A stretch of 64,000 nt of DNA from a virus. Numbering within the stretch: position 1 is the stretch's first letter; each line of letters begins with the position of its first letter. Made by a program: the position numbers and the translations under genes. Shown here piece after piece: positions 40,759 through 49,226 of this stretch. Where the stretch lies: positions 106,767-170,766 of the IMG/VR virus record IMGVR_UViG_3300044981_000338; one strand, given 5' to 3'. Below the pieces are notes generated by a model. That model worked only from the letters and a program-made list of their open reading frames with translations. It was not told the origin of the DNA and searched no databases.

Positions 40759-41240
40759 GCGAGCACCTTGGACAAGTACTTCACCGCGTCCTGCATCGAC
40801 TGGAAGATGCGCACGGGCACCGTGAGCATCAGGTTGTCCACGAGGTCGAAGTCCTCGACCTCGTGGCCGTCGTTGATCTTGTGGGCGGCGACGCGCTCCT
40901 TGTACGTGCTCGGGTCCGAGCAGTAGCCGGCGATGGGCATGCCGCGCGCGTACCCGTAGCCCATCTCCCACGCCGTGCCGACGTCCATCGAAGGCCCACG
41001 AAAGGCCTCCATGTTCGCGAGCATGGCGTTGCAGCTGTTGATGAACCGCACGTTGGCCAAGAAGATCTGCGCGGCCATCAGGTGCGGCACCTTGATGCTG
41101 TCGAGGACCGCATCGAGAGGGAACACGCCCTCCATCCCGTAGGTCGCACACTCGCTCTTGATGGCCTTCGCCTGCTCCTTCGCGGTCGTGTAGAAGACGT
41201 CCGGCCCGGCCAAGTAGATGCGCTTCGCTCTGTTGTCCAT
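40755..41240 (-). CDS. Nucleoside 2-deoxyribosyltransferase-like protein
   Basis: The 161-residue product shows KRIYLAGPDVFYTTAKEQAK and NAMLANMEAFRGPSMDVGTA, then WEMGYGYARGMPIAGYCSD. This is the layout of the nucleoside deoxyribosyltransferase/DNPH1 family, which transfers deoxyribose between bases or cleaves nucleotide glycosidic bonds. ATG 41240 has AGGAGC upstream. The active-site Glu of the family is not unambiguously assigned here. Confidence 0.85.
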   Translation of the reverse strand: MDNRAKRIYLAGPDVFYTTAKEQAKAIKSECATYGMEGVFPLDAVLDSIKVPHLMAAQIFLANVRFINSCNAMLANMEAFRGPSMDVGTAWEMGYGYARGMPIAGYCSDPSTYKERVAAHKINDGHEVEDFDLVDNLMLTVPVRIFQSMQDAVKYLSKVLA

Positions 41241-41280
41241 CGCTCTGCTCCTGTCACTGCGGCTGGTATCATCAGCATCC

Positions 41281-41709
41281 ATGAAGATTCTTCTCGTGGA
41301 GGACGACGCCACGTTCCGGCGCGCCCTGGTGCGCCTGCTAGAAGAAGCGGGCCACACGGTGTGCTACGCGCCGCGATTCTCGGACGCGATGCTGCATCTG
41401 GTCAACGAGAAGGACCTCGACATCGTCCTTCTCGACATCATCCTCGGGGAGAACGAGCTCACGGGGCTCGATGTCGCCCGCGCGATGCGTGAGCACGAGG
41501 CGTGGCGTCGCATCCCCGTCATCGTCACGAGCACGCTCCGGCCCACCGTCGTACGCACGCGCGCCAGTACGTACGCCTTCGATGGGCTGAAGTGCGTCAT
41601 GCTCGAGAAGACCGACTTCGCCGGCAACTTCGAGCTGCTGCTTGAGACCATGACGAAGATGGTCAGTCCACCGTCTGAACCACAAGCTCCTCCGGACTCG
41701 GATCCTTAG
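41281..41709 (+). CDS. Response regulator receiver-domain protein
   Basis: The 142-residue product is a stand-alone REC domain: MKILLVEDDATFRRALVRLL (acidic pocket DD) and LDIVLLDIILGENELTGLDV (phospho-acceptor Asp). It continues with IPVIVTSTLRPT (Thr/Ser switch) and KCVMLEKTDFAGNF (conserved Lys). No output domain is attached and no kinase gene is visible. It is on the plus strand and divergent from the deoxyribosyltransferase, with a TATCAT-like box about 10 bp upstream, so it may be leaderless. Possibly a phage modulator of a host two-component system. Confidence 0.85.
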   Translation: MKILLVEDDATFRRALVRLLEEAGHTVCYAPRFSDAMLHLVNEKDLDIVLLDIILGENELTGLDVARAMREHEAWRRIPVIVTSTLRPTVVRTRASTYAFDGLKCVMLEKTDFAGNFELLLETMTKMVSPPSEPQAPPDSDP

Positions 41710-41960
41710 CCCCGCTCGACCTTCACCCGCACCTTCGCACCGAGCGGGTAGAAGCCGAGCTCGTCACGCGGAATGAAGAGTGAGACTCCGCGGTGCATCT
41801 TGCCTCCCAACTTCTCGCCTACGAGGTCGATGCGACTCGTGCCGCGCGCCGCTTCATCGAAGGCAACGCCACCAGCCACCTTGTACTCCCCCAGTGAGGT
41901 CACAACGAACGGCGTCTCGGGCGCCGGCTTCTTCTTGGTCTTCTTAGCTTGCTTGCCCAT
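41706..41960 (-). CDS. Small beta-rich protein (84 aa)
   Basis: A basic N-terminus (MGKQAKKTKKKPAPETPF) precedes beta-rich sequence with SRIDLVGEKLGGKMHRGVSL and FYPLGAKVRVKVERG. It overlaps the response-regulator gene by 4 bp tail to tail. Start as TGATG. Function unknown. Confidence 0.75.
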   Translation of the reverse strand: MGKQAKKTKKKPAPETPFVVTSLGEYKVAGGVAFDEAARGTSRIDLVGEKLGGKMHRGVSLFIPRDELGFYPLGAKVRVKVERG

Positions 41961-42202
41961 CACTTCTCCTTTGGCTTGCGCGCTCGGCGCACCAGCATGA
42001 CCTCGTCGCCGTAGATGTGCACGACGTAGTCCGCCTTCTCGTGCTGCGCCTCGTACACCTCATTACCGATGAGAAAGCCTCGCAGGTTCTTGACGATCTT
42101 GTACTTGCCGCCACGCAGCCCAGTCTTTCTTGGAATGCCGGGGCGCGTCTTGACGATGTCGCCATGCCTGAACGACTGCTTCTTCACTCGCTTGGTGGCC
42201 AT
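41960..42202 (-). CDS. Small basic protein (80 aa)
   Basis: The product starts MATKRVKKQSFRHGDIVKT and contains RTGL-like SH3 sequence (GLRGGKYKIVKNLRGFLIGN) and HIYGDEVMLVRRARK. TGATG overlap at both ends. Function unknown. Confidence 0.75.
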   Translation of the reverse strand: MATKRVKKQSFRHGDIVKTRPGIPRKTGLRGGKYKIVKNLRGFLIGNEVYEAQHEKADYVVHIYGDEVMLVRRARKPKEK

Positions 42203-42510
42203 CACCCCTCCTTTCGCAGCAGTGGCTTGCCGAAAATGAGATCCTCGCGCGTCATCCCGAGCTCCTTACACACCCGGTCTAGTGCCTTCTGCTGGTTCTC
42301 TCCCACCTTGATGGCAGCTTCCAGCGCACCCCGGTTGATGGCACGGCTCTGTGCGAGCTCCTCACGCAACGCAGCCAGCTCCGCCTCAAGCTGCTTCGAG
42401 TAGGCGTAGTAGGACTGCACGTCGAGGCAGACGTCGCAGTAGCGCTGCATGGCACCGTCCTTCCAGACGTGCTTCCCAGGCTCACACTGCTTTACTCGTT
42501 CGGTGGCCAT
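42202..42510 (-). CDS. Cys-pair plus coiled-coil protein (102 aa)
   Basis: The product has CEPGKHVWKDGAMQRYCDVC (a likely zinc site) followed by a coiled coil (SKQLEAELAALREELAQS). ATG 42510 is chosen; a GTG at 42531 is possible. Function unknown. Confidence 0.75.
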   Translation of the reverse strand: MATERVKQCEPGKHVWKDGAMQRYCDVCLDVQSYYAYSKQLEAELAALREELAQSRAINRGALEAAIKVGENQQKALDRVCKELGMTREDLIFGKPLLRKEG

Positions 42511-43100
42511 CGCCAGGTGTTCTCCTTCCACTCGTTCTCCGGAGCCTCATACAATTCGAGTGTCTTGAGCTGCATGGGATGGTCCTCTGGCGCGAAGAAG
42601 ACCTGCACAGCAATCTGCCCCTCATCCTTCTGGATCACGCGCGCTGGTCCGACGCGCGTCACGATAGCCGGGCGGATGCTGAGCGCACTACGGCCTGTTA
42701 GCACCATCACATGGACGATGTTGCCGATCCTAGGCTTTCGCGACTTCGCGAAGGTGTAGCTTCCTACCCACGGCTTCTTTGTCACCAGGTCTGCCGGTGG
42801 AGCGTCTGCGCGCACGTGGGCTGCGAAGTCACGGACGTCCTTGATGAAGGCCTTCTCGGACGCGAGGTCGTCCTCGTCGTGGTCGCAGTCGGCCACGATG
42901 ACCGACATCGCGTCCTCGAGGCGAGAGGCACACTGCTCAAGGAACAGAGCGATGTCCTCCTTCAGAGGACCGGGCATTTTGTTCTCTGGCTCGTCGCGCT
43001 TCAACTCCCTGATGTCGCCAGCCAAGCAGTGCCCGGCCACAATGTCCCGCCGCTCAATAAGCTGCGCGGCTTTCTCTATCGCGTCGTTCCATTCGCTCAT
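42492..43100 (-). CDS. Hypothetical protein (202 aa)
   Basis: The product starts MSEWNDAIEKAAQLIERRD after GGCGGAGAAG, with helices to about residue 100. A beta-rich C-terminal half follows (RIGNIVHVMVLTGRSALSIR, QIAVQVFFAPEDHPMQLKTL). Function unknown. Confidence 0.75.
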   Translation of the reverse strand: MSEWNDAIEKAAQLIERRDIVAGHCLAGDIRELKRDEPENKMPGPLKEDIALFLEQCASRLEDAMSVIVADCDHDEDDLASEKAFIKDVRDFAAHVRADAPPADLVTKKPWVGSYTFAKSRKPRIGNIVHVMVLTGRSALSIRPAIVTRVGPARVIQKDEGQIAVQVFFAPEDHPMQLKTLELYEAPENEWKENTWRWPPNE

Positions 43101-43102
43101 GG

Positions 43103-43444
43103 TCACTTCTCCGCCTGTGTTGTTGACGCCTTTGCCGGCTTCCGTGGGACCCTTCCATTCGCTCCCGGCTGAACAAGTCGGTGAAGCAGCATCGCTTCGG
43201 TCAAGATGATGATGGTGTCTTCCACCAGCTGACCAACGTCGATGACGTGGACTACCTGGGAACGGTGCTTTCGCATCAGAACCAATACATCCCGCTCGGT
43301 CTCTTCGACACACCGACCGTCCGACAAGAGAAGGAACACCTTCTCTACCCTCATACGTGCCCAGCCACTGCTTCGCTTCTGGATGTCAGCACAGGCCGCA
43401 TTGAGCAACGAAGCGCCGGTGTTCGACCCCAAAAAGCGGGCCAT
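43103..43444 (-). CDS. C-terminal half of a split gene
   Basis: From ATG 43444 the frame encodes MARFLGSNTGASLLNAACAD and a helical tail, but the protein-like sequence continues upstream in this frame (WLVVARTITQLHLFSSFLKG) with no start codon. One extra T in the run at 43513-43517 would join it to the upstream gene. It is therefore most likely the 3' half of that gene. Function unknown. Confidence 0.6.
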   Translation of the reverse strand: MARFLGSNTGASLLNAACADIQKRSSGWARMRVEKVFLLLSDGRCVEETERDVLVLMRKHRSQVVHVIDVGQLVEDTIIILTEAMLLHRLVQPGANGRVPRKPAKASTTQAEK

Positions 43445-43713
43445 ATCACGGAGCCCCTTGAGGAACGAGGAGAAGAGATGTAGCTGCGTGATCGTTCGCG
43501 CAACAACAAGCCAAAAATGTGCGGCTGGCCCTTACCCTTCGCTCGCCGAACGCTGGGTCGCAACAAGCCCTTTGCGATGTAGAAGCCGAGACTGCCCTGG
43601 GGCATGTCAGAGAACGCGGTGAGCTGGGAGGCAGTGAGACGGACTTGCAGGGCAGGTAATGCGTAACCTAGCTGCTCGTCAGACAGAACAACTGGCGGGC
43701 GGCTCTTCTTCAT
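43351..43713 (-). CDS. N-terminal half of a split gene
   Basis: The product starts MKKSRPPVVLSDEQLGYALP (ATG 43713, ATGA overlap). It is protein-like until KGKGQPHIFG, after which the frame becomes Arg/Ser-rich and overlaps the next gene. The natural continuation lies in the -1 frame after the T5 run (plus-strand A5) at 43513-43517. Together the halves give about 200 residues. Function unknown. Confidence 0.65.
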   Translation of the reverse strand: MKKSRPPVVLSDEQLGYALPALQVRLTASQLTAFSDMPQGSLGFYIAKGLLRPSVRRAKGKGQPHIFGLLLRERSRSYISSPRSSRGSVIWPAFWGRTPALRCSMRPVLTSRSEAVAGHV

Positions 43714-44105
43714 GACTTCAAGTCCTTCAGGTCGTGCCCGCAGAACGGACAGTAGTTGATAGTGAGGTAGCTGTTGCCACCGTCTTTGATGGGCATGCCG
43801 TAACCAATGAGGTGGTCGAGGTCGTAGCGCGGCACGATGAGGATGTCCGGGCACTGGCTGCGAGCTGAATACATGTGGTGCCTACAGTCCGGCATCTCGA
43901 GCTGCTTCTCCATCTGATAGCAGCAGTACTTCTTCGCAGAGCCAACCTCGCGCACCTTGCAAATGCAGGCCGTGAAGCGCCCACCACCGTCTTCCCGGTA
44001 GAACGAGTACTCGCCGAGTGGCTCGCCCTTGGTGATGCGGAACTCGACTGCTGCCTTCACCCACACGCCGCCTACTTCTACTTCAACGACGACGCCCTTC
44101 TTCAT
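43710..44105 (-). CDS. Hypothetical protein with C-terminal zinc finger (131 aa)
   Basis: The product has an SH3-like start (MKKGVVVEVEVGGVWVKAAV) and Cys-rich middle parts (ACICKVRE, YCCYQMEKQ). It ends NYCPFCGHDLKDLK, a frequent C-terminal CPFCG motif of small phage proteins. ATG 44105 has AAGGAGAAC. Function unknown. Confidence 0.8.
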   Translation of the reverse strand: MKKGVVVEVEVGGVWVKAAVEFRITKGEPLGEYSFYREDGGGRFTACICKVREVGSAKKYCCYQMEKQLEMPDCRHHMYSARSQCPDILIVPRYDLDHLIGYGMPIKDGGNSYLTINYCPFCGHDLKDLKS

Positions 44106-44116
44106 GTTGTTCTCCT

Positions 44117-44506
44117 TCAGCCGTACGTCCGGTAGCCGTGGATGAACATCGGCTTCTCGTCAGCGCGTGCGATCATCGTGTCCGAGAACGTCACGCGCCA
44201 GATGCGCTCCACGGGAAGACCTGTCTCGATGTTCCAGAGGATGGCGATGCTCTGGACAGGCAGGTCGTACGCATGCAGCGCAGCGAGCGCACGAAAGCCC
44301 TCGGCATCGCTCCATCCTCTCGGCGGGATGTCTACCGTCGGTTCTGCGTAGGAGTGCCCCTTGCCACCCTCACACGACTGGCAGGTGTAGATGCCTGCTG
44401 CGTGCAGCACCCTCACCGCGAAGCGAATGCCCTTGTCGAGCCCCTTGTAGAAGTTCTCCGGCTCCATGATGTCACGCATCACGGTCTTCACCGCTTTGGT
44501 CGCCAT
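44117..44506 (-). CDS. Conserved phage protein (129 aa)
   Basis: The product reads FYKGLDKGIRFAVRVLHAAG and then YTCQSCEGGKGHSYAEPTVD and LPVERIWRVTFSDTMIAR. This recurring phage signature combines 'K-G-I-R-x-A-V', 'C-Q-S-C-x-G-G-x-G-H' and 'P-T-V-(D/E)'. An S1 element lies before ATG 44506. Function unknown. Confidence 0.8.
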   Translation of the reverse strand: MATKAVKTVMRDIMEPENFYKGLDKGIRFAVRVLHAAGIYTCQSCEGGKGHSYAEPTVDIPPRGWSDAEGFRALAALHAYDLPVQSIAILWNIETGLPVERIWRVTFSDTMIARADEKPMFIHGYRTYG

Positions 44507-44512
44507 GTTGTT

Positions 44513-44531
44513 CCTCCGTGGTTCTTATGCC
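44513..44531 (-). promoter_or_regulatory. Start-associated element S1, site 4
   Basis: GGCATAAGAACCACGGAGG ends 6 nt before the start at 44506. CCTCCG just upstream is complementary to the CGGAGG in the motif, so the ribosome-binding site could be sequestered in a hairpin. Confidence 0.55.
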
Positions 44532-44544
44532 GCGGAGGCTACGA

Positions 44545-45072
44545 CTACTTGTCTTCGCGCATGGCATCCAGGCAGCGCTCGACCTCTTGCATCTGCGCGA
44601 CGTTGCCCTCGAAGATGGCGCGCAGCGCCTGAACGGGAGGCCCTGCCACATCACCGCCGCGGTCATGCAATTCGCACCCTTTTCGAATGACCGGAGGCTT
44701 GTCCCACAAGCGGCAGCCGCACGGCAGGTCGGGTGGTAGAGGCCGCGGCCCCAAGCCCTCGCGCCCAGGCCCAGAGACCAGCGCCTCAGGGTTCTTCTTG
44801 ATCTCCTCGAGCTCCTTCTTGGACTGCGTGAGGAGCTTGTTCTTGCTCACCGTCACGTGAGGCACACCATCGGGGCCGACCGAGACGTTGACTGGCCCTA
44901 GCTCCGACATCTTGCTCAGCTTGCGATTGAGCAGACGGTTGAATGCCTTCTGCTTGCGTCGCCCGTGACGGTTGCCGTTGGGCTGCGTCTGCGTCGAGAG
45001 CTTCGCTTCTTCCTGTGCGTTCGCCGTGGTCTCAGTGAGGTATGTGAGCGCGCGAACACTACGAGTCTTCAT
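44545..45072 (-). CDS. Hypothetical protein (175 aa)
   Basis: The product has an N-terminal Arg/Lys-rich helix (NRHGRRKQKAFNRLLNRKLS), a middle with LLTQSKKELEEIKKN and a C-terminal helix. It also has a Cys pair (PCGCRLWDKPPVIRKGC). ATG 45072 overlaps the previous stop (ATGA). Function unknown. Confidence 0.75.
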   Translation of the reverse strand: MKTRSVRALTYLTETTANAQEEAKLSTQTQPNGNRHGRRKQKAFNRLLNRKLSKMSELGPVNVSVGPDGVPHVTVSKNKLLTQSKKELEEIKKNPEALVSGPGREGLGPRPLPPDLPCGCRLWDKPPVIRKGCELHDRGGDVAGPPVQALRAIFEGNVAQMQEVERCLDAMREDK

Positions 45073-45311
45073 GGGGTCGACTCCTTCACTGCGGGCTTTA
45101 GCCAGACCACCCGCGAGGCTTCAGTCTCAGGGATCACGTAGTACCCGAAGGAACCGCACTCCCTGCACCAGAAAGCACACCCACCATCGTTGATCGTCCT
45201 CACCCCCTCCGTGATGACCATGCTGTAACCCTCGATGTGGAGGATGCCCGGCCTGTCCGTAGGCTCTCCTTCAACGCCGCGGTTGTTCTCTTTCTCATGG
45301 GCGCATGCCAT
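45069..45311 (-). CDS. Small Cys-pair protein (80 aa)
   Basis: The product starts MACAHEKENNRGVEGEPTDR and has CAFWCRECGSFGYYVI, a likely single zinc ribbon. ATG 45311 has TAGGAGAAG. Function unknown. Confidence 0.75.
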   Translation of the reverse strand: MACAHEKENNRGVEGEPTDRPGILHIEGYSMVITEGVRTINDGGCAFWCRECGSFGYYVIPETEASRVVWLKPAVKESTP

Positions 45312-45320
45312 GTTCTTCTC

Positions 45321-48300
45321 CTACTGCTTGCCCGACCCTGTCGAGCCAGTGGTTGTTCCAAAGGTGCTCGGCTCCCCGAAGTCCGTCGGTGGATCGACAG
45401 GAGCCCCAGGGATGGCCTCGTTCAAGTCCGAGCCCGTGAACTCGAAGTCCGGCGAGGCTGCGGACGTGAGGAGCTGGCTGTTCTGCGTCTCCGGCCTGTT
45501 GATCTTGCGCACCGGCAGGTCGTTCATCGCCACCGCGCGCGTGGCCGACTGGAAGGCGCCGGCGTAGCTCGCCTCCTCAGCCGTGAGGTTGAAGAACGTG
45601 GAGAACTGCCCTTGCAAGAGCAGGTCGTTCGCGCGGTCGCTGCCCTTCTGGGCGAAGCTCTGGATGAGGGTATCGACAGCGGGGATGGGTTCCACGGTGT
45701 ACGTCTGCACGATGCTGTCGAGCGCTTGGCTCGGGTCCTGGCTCTGCGCAGTAGCCGCTGCCGCCGTCAGGAACACGAAGAGCGACTGCAGCATGTTGTA
45801 CGCCGCGGCGACCTGCAGCGCCGTCGGGTTCTGGTTGGCCAGAAGAGGGTTCACGACGCGACTGAAGTTCTCGAAGAAGAGCGGCTGGTTCACGCTGCGC
45901 GAGAGCCAGAGCTCGAAGGACGTCTGCACCGCCGTGAAGTCGTTCTTGATGCCGTGGCGCAGGCGCGCGAAGGGCACGGGCTGCACAGAGAACTGCCAGC
46001 TCGCATTGCTCGGGATGCCGAGGCCCGTGTTCTTGTCGACGCCCACCTGGATGATGTTCAGGCCGGCCACAACGTTCACGAGCTCGAAGGACAGGGTCGG
46101 CAGTGCATAGTCGGTCGGGTAGTACTCGAGGATGTCGCCAGCCTGCAGGCCTCGAGGGAGGCTTGGCAGCTGCATCCAGGGCGTCGAGCCGACCACGGTC
46201 GTGGGCCCCGAGAAGAACAAGGTCACGGCGTTGCCGGCGATGACCAGCGCGCTCGCCGTGGTTGTGTTGAGCGACGACAAGGTTAGGTACATGTCCCCCA
46301 GGCTGGCCGTGATGGTCACGGGCTGCAGCGTCGTGCCCTGCTGCGTCTGGGGCAGGTTCTGAAGGAGGATGGCATCGATGGCCGTGTCCCCCTGGCCGCT
46401 CACGAAGTAATCGCCTGCGTTGGGCCCACCCGTGATGGTGACCACGCGGTACTTGGTCAGGACAAGCGTGGGGCCGAACTCCGCAGACACACCAGTGCCT
46501 GCCACACCCACGAACGTGCCGTTGGCATCAATGCTGTCGCCCACCGCCAGCGTGTGCCCTGTCGCCGTCACGCCGTTGATGGTCGCGATGGTGTAGCCAT
46601 TACCTGGGCTTGGCCCGCCTCGCAATGCGATGGTGTCACCCGTCGAGATGGTCCCACCCATCGTTACCGAAGTCACAACGAAGGTTACTTGCGGTCCCAC
46701 GAAGGACGTCGTGCCCGTAGCTGCCGCCGTCGAGAAGGCCACATGCGTCGGTACAGTGGCATCAGTGTGCGCCGTCGCAACGGGGCCGACAGAAGGGACG
46801 GTCACAGTCCCCGCTGACACCACCTGCGTCTTGGAGTTGATGTCGTTGGCCACGACGTCGGGCGTGGTCCTTCGGCAGTTGACCACGGCGCCATTGACGA
46901 AACCCAGCGTGCTGCAAGCGTTGGTGCTCGGTGTGTCGTCACCGAAGACGCTGAGCGAGGTCTCGGGCCCGAGCTGGGTCGAGGGGCTGTCCAAGCGTAC
47001 TCGCACCTTGCGATGAACGGCGCCGATCTCCACCTCCGCCCCCGGTTGGACCACCACCGTGCCCGTCACGGTGATGGAAGTAGGGGTCACCGCCGAGATG
47101 GGCAGCGGTCCGAGGGCAGCGTTGGCCCCTGACTGCACGGTCACTGTGTCCTCAGGCGCCACGCCGAGCTGCGTGAGGTCGGTCACCGGGCCACCTGTGA
47201 CCGTCCACGTTGTGTTGGTGCCCGCAGGGATGTCCATCGCCCCGGAGAACTTGAGCGGGGAGTAGTAGGCCTCGGCAACCGCACCTGCCGGAAGAACGGC
47301 CTGGATGTCCGCTGCCACCTGGTCTGCCGTACGCGTACTGTCGCCCCCTGCCGCCGACTCCTGGTTGGTGAAGCCGAGGATGCTGTTGGCCGTGCCTGGA
47401 AGAACCGTGACCGTCGTCGTAGAGCTTACGCCGATGGTTGTAATGACCACGCGGTTGCCCACAATCGAGGCCGTACCGAACAAGGAGATGGCGGCATTGA
47501 GCTGAGCAAGCAGCGCCGTCGAGTCGGCAGGCGCCGTGAAGGAGCCCGACTCCACCGTGAGCCCATTGAAGAGGAAGCTGAAGGTCTTGCCATTGAGGGT
47601 GCCCCCTCCTCCGTACCACCCTGCCGTCGTTGTATCGCCCGTGCCTGTCAGTACTGCGTGCGTCGGGGCGCCTGAGAGCGTGAGGGTGGCGACGTAAGTA
47701 GTACCCCCCACGTTCACCTTGACCTTGTTGTTGTTCGGGTAGGAGCCGCCAGGGCCTACTTGATGTGCCCCATCGCCGATGACGAAGGTCGAGTCGTCGC
47801 GTGAGCCATCGAGCTCCGCCATGATGGAGGGGTTCAGAACAAGGTCGAAGGGCGCCGCGCCATCCACAGTCAGATGAAGGGTGTCGCTCACGCCCGCAAT
47901 GATGGCTGCGCCGCCACCGATGGTCGCTTCGGCTAGAGCCGGCACCGCCAGATGGTTCACGTCCGAGTAGGCGGTGCCGAGGCCATCGAGCGAGTAGAAG
48001 TCGCTCGGCCCGGACACCACACCGAACGTATTGACCACCGCCTGCGTCGTCAGAAGGTTCAGTACTACTTGCCGGATGTCCGCGAGCCGCTGCGTGGGCG
48101 TCAGGCTGTTCAAGGCTGCCGCGTCTTTGCCGACGAGAGCTGCGCTGTTTGACAGGATGCTGCCCGCGACCACGCTCGGCAGGTTCATGCTGTTGTAGTC
48201 GTCGATGCCAGCAGCCAGCCCTTGTACGGTCGCCACGAGCTGGGCGTGGGCTTGTTGTACTTGCGTCAGCAGTCCTGGGATGGAGGCCCTTGCTCCTTGT

Positions 48301-48785
48301 GGCGTCTGCACGATGGCGCCGTTCTCCTTGACCGCCTGACCCGGCCCTCCCAGAAACTGGCCCACGTTCGAGGTGAACTGCTGGTAGGCGGGCGCCTTGG
48401 TCACGTCGACGATGGTGGAAGAACGACTGGCCGCTGCCGAGGCGAGGGCTTGCAGCGAGGCTTGCACTCCGAAGAGGGGCGAGACGTCATCGACCGGCAG
48501 TACCTTCCTCCCGAGGGCCTGGATGTCCGACAGGAGCTGGCTGATGAGCGCAGACTCTGCGGTGATCTGGTCGTTCAGCCGCTGGCACCCTAGGAACAGA
48601 ACGTAAAAAGGCGCGTTCGGGTAGAGCAAGAACACGCCCGCAGCAGCTTGTTGTACATCACTGAATGAAACATCCGTGCGGAGTACACCTAAAGTATCAA
48701 CCGGCCTCCGGATGGTTGACAGTACAAGCGACGTGACCGCGCTCTGGATCTCGTCGTCGGTGTAGCCGGTGGTGTTCTGGGTCAT
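45321..48785 (-). CDS. Giant virion protein (1154 aa)
   Basis: The N-terminal 240 residues are helical with AAAGVFLLYPNAPFYVLFLG and ASLQALASAAASRSSTIVDV. The middle is beta-rich, Thr/Gly/Val-rich, with repeated units near TATINGVTATGHTLAVGD and GPNAGDYFVSGQGDTAIDAI. The last 250 residues are helical again. 'NAGDYFVSG' resembles 'NAGNYRI' in the baseplate protein, so the two may share a repeat type. It is separated from the main tail block, yet composition and size suggest a structural role. ATG 48785 has AGGAAG. Confidence 0.8.
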   Translation of the reverse strand: MTQNTTGYTDDEIQSAVTSLVLSTIRRPVDTLGVLRTDVSFSDVQQAAAGVFLLYPNAPFYVLFLGCQRLNDQITAESALISQLLSDIQALGRKVLPVDDVSPLFGVQASLQALASAAASRSSTIVDVTKAPAYQQFTSNVGQFLGGPGQAVKENGAIVQTPQGARASIPGLLTQVQQAHAQLVATVQGLAAGIDDYNSMNLPSVVAGSILSNSAALVGKDAAALNSLTPTQRLADIRQVVLNLLTTQAVVNTFGVVSGPSDFYSLDGLGTAYSDVNHLAVPALAEATIGGGAAIIAGVSDTLHLTVDGAAPFDLVLNPSIMAELDGSRDDSTFVIGDGAHQVGPGGSYPNNNKVKVNVGGTTYVATLTLSGAPTHAVLTGTGDTTTAGWYGGGGTLNGKTFSFLFNGLTVESGSFTAPADSTALLAQLNAAISLFGTASIVGNRVVITTIGVSSTTTVTVLPGTANSILGFTNQESAAGGDSTRTADQVAADIQAVLPAGAVAEAYYSPLKFSGAMDIPAGTNTTWTVTGGPVTDLTQLGVAPEDTVTVQSGANAALGPLPISAVTPTSITVTGTVVVQPGAEVEIGAVHRKVRVRLDSPSTQLGPETSLSVFGDDTPSTNACSTLGFVNGAVVNCRRTTPDVVANDINSKTQVVSAGTVTVPSVGPVATAHTDATVPTHVAFSTAAATGTTSFVGPQVTFVVTSVTMGGTISTGDTIALRGGPSPGNGYTIATINGVTATGHTLAVGDSIDANGTFVGVAGTGVSAEFGPTLVLTKYRVVTITGGPNAGDYFVSGQGDTAIDAILLQNLPQTQQGTTLQPVTITASLGDMYLTLSSLNTTTASALVIAGNAVTLFFSGPTTVVGSTPWMQLPSLPRGLQAGDILEYYPTDYALPTLSFELVNVVAGLNIIQVGVDKNTGLGIPSNASWQFSVQPVPFARLRHGIKNDFTAVQTSFELWLSRSVNQPLFFENFSRVVNPLLANQNPTALQVAAAYNMLQSLFVFLTAAAATAQSQDPSQALDSIVQTYTVEPIPAVDTLIQSFAQKGSDRANDLLLQGQFSTFFNLTAEEASYAGAFQSATRAVAMNDLPVRKINRPETQNSQLLTSAASPDFEFTGSDLNEAIPGAPVDPPTDFGEPSTFGTTTGSTGSGKQ

Positions 48786-48792
48786 GTTCTTC

Positions 48793-49005
48793 CTACATGC
48801 TGAGAGTGAGGCTGTGCCCGTTAGGCAGAGTGACGGTGACCTTGGTGCCGTTCGCCTCTAGGCGCGTGTCCTGACCGAAGGCTTCCAGGAGTAGACCACG
48901 AAGGCGGTCGGCATAGTGACTGAGGTCGAGGTCGTGCGGACTGAGGGCGTTCTTTACTGCCGCCCTGGCCTTGGCCAGTTCTTCTTCTGTGGCGGGCTGG
49001 GTCAT
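48793..49005 (-). CDS. Small hypothetical protein (70 aa)
   Basis: The product starts MTQPATEEELAKARAAVKNA with GGAGAAAC upstream. It is helical and then beta (TKVTVTLPNGHSLTLSM). ATG overlaps the previous stop (ATGA). It precedes the giant virion gene. Function unknown. Confidence 0.75.
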   Translation of the reverse strand: MTQPATEEELAKARAAVKNALSPHDLDLSHYADRLRGLLLEAFGQDTRLEANGTKVTVTLPNGHSLTLSM

Positions 49006-49217
49006 CGGTACAGTTTCTCCGGTACTACGTACGGGGGCACACCGCGCTGAATGCGGTCTTTGTAGTCCTCGCCATCCGCGTCGATGATGACCTCGCCGGC
49101 CTTGGCGCGGTAGACCTTGATGCTGCGAAAGACGCCTTCCCAGCTTGCAACTACGCGCGCATTCTTCGGCTGCTTCTGCAGGAGGGCAATGAGCTCCTCT
49201 ACGGTCATGTCCTTCAT
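49002..49217 (-). CDS. Small hypothetical protein (71 aa)
   Basis: The product starts MKDMTVEELIALLQKQPKNA, then IKVYRAKAGEVIIDADGEDY, an alpha-beta-beta unit. ATG 49217 has GAGAGGAAG. Function unknown. Confidence 0.75.
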   Translation of the reverse strand: MKDMTVEELIALLQKQPKNARVVASWEGVFRSIKVYRAKAGEVIIDADGEDYKDRIQRGVPPYVVPEKLYR

Positions 49218-49226
49218 GTCTTCCTC

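Noticed and set aside
45237-46286. 349-residue plus-strand open frame
   Set aside because: Arg-rich antisense shadow over the C-terminal part of the 1154-residue virion protein.
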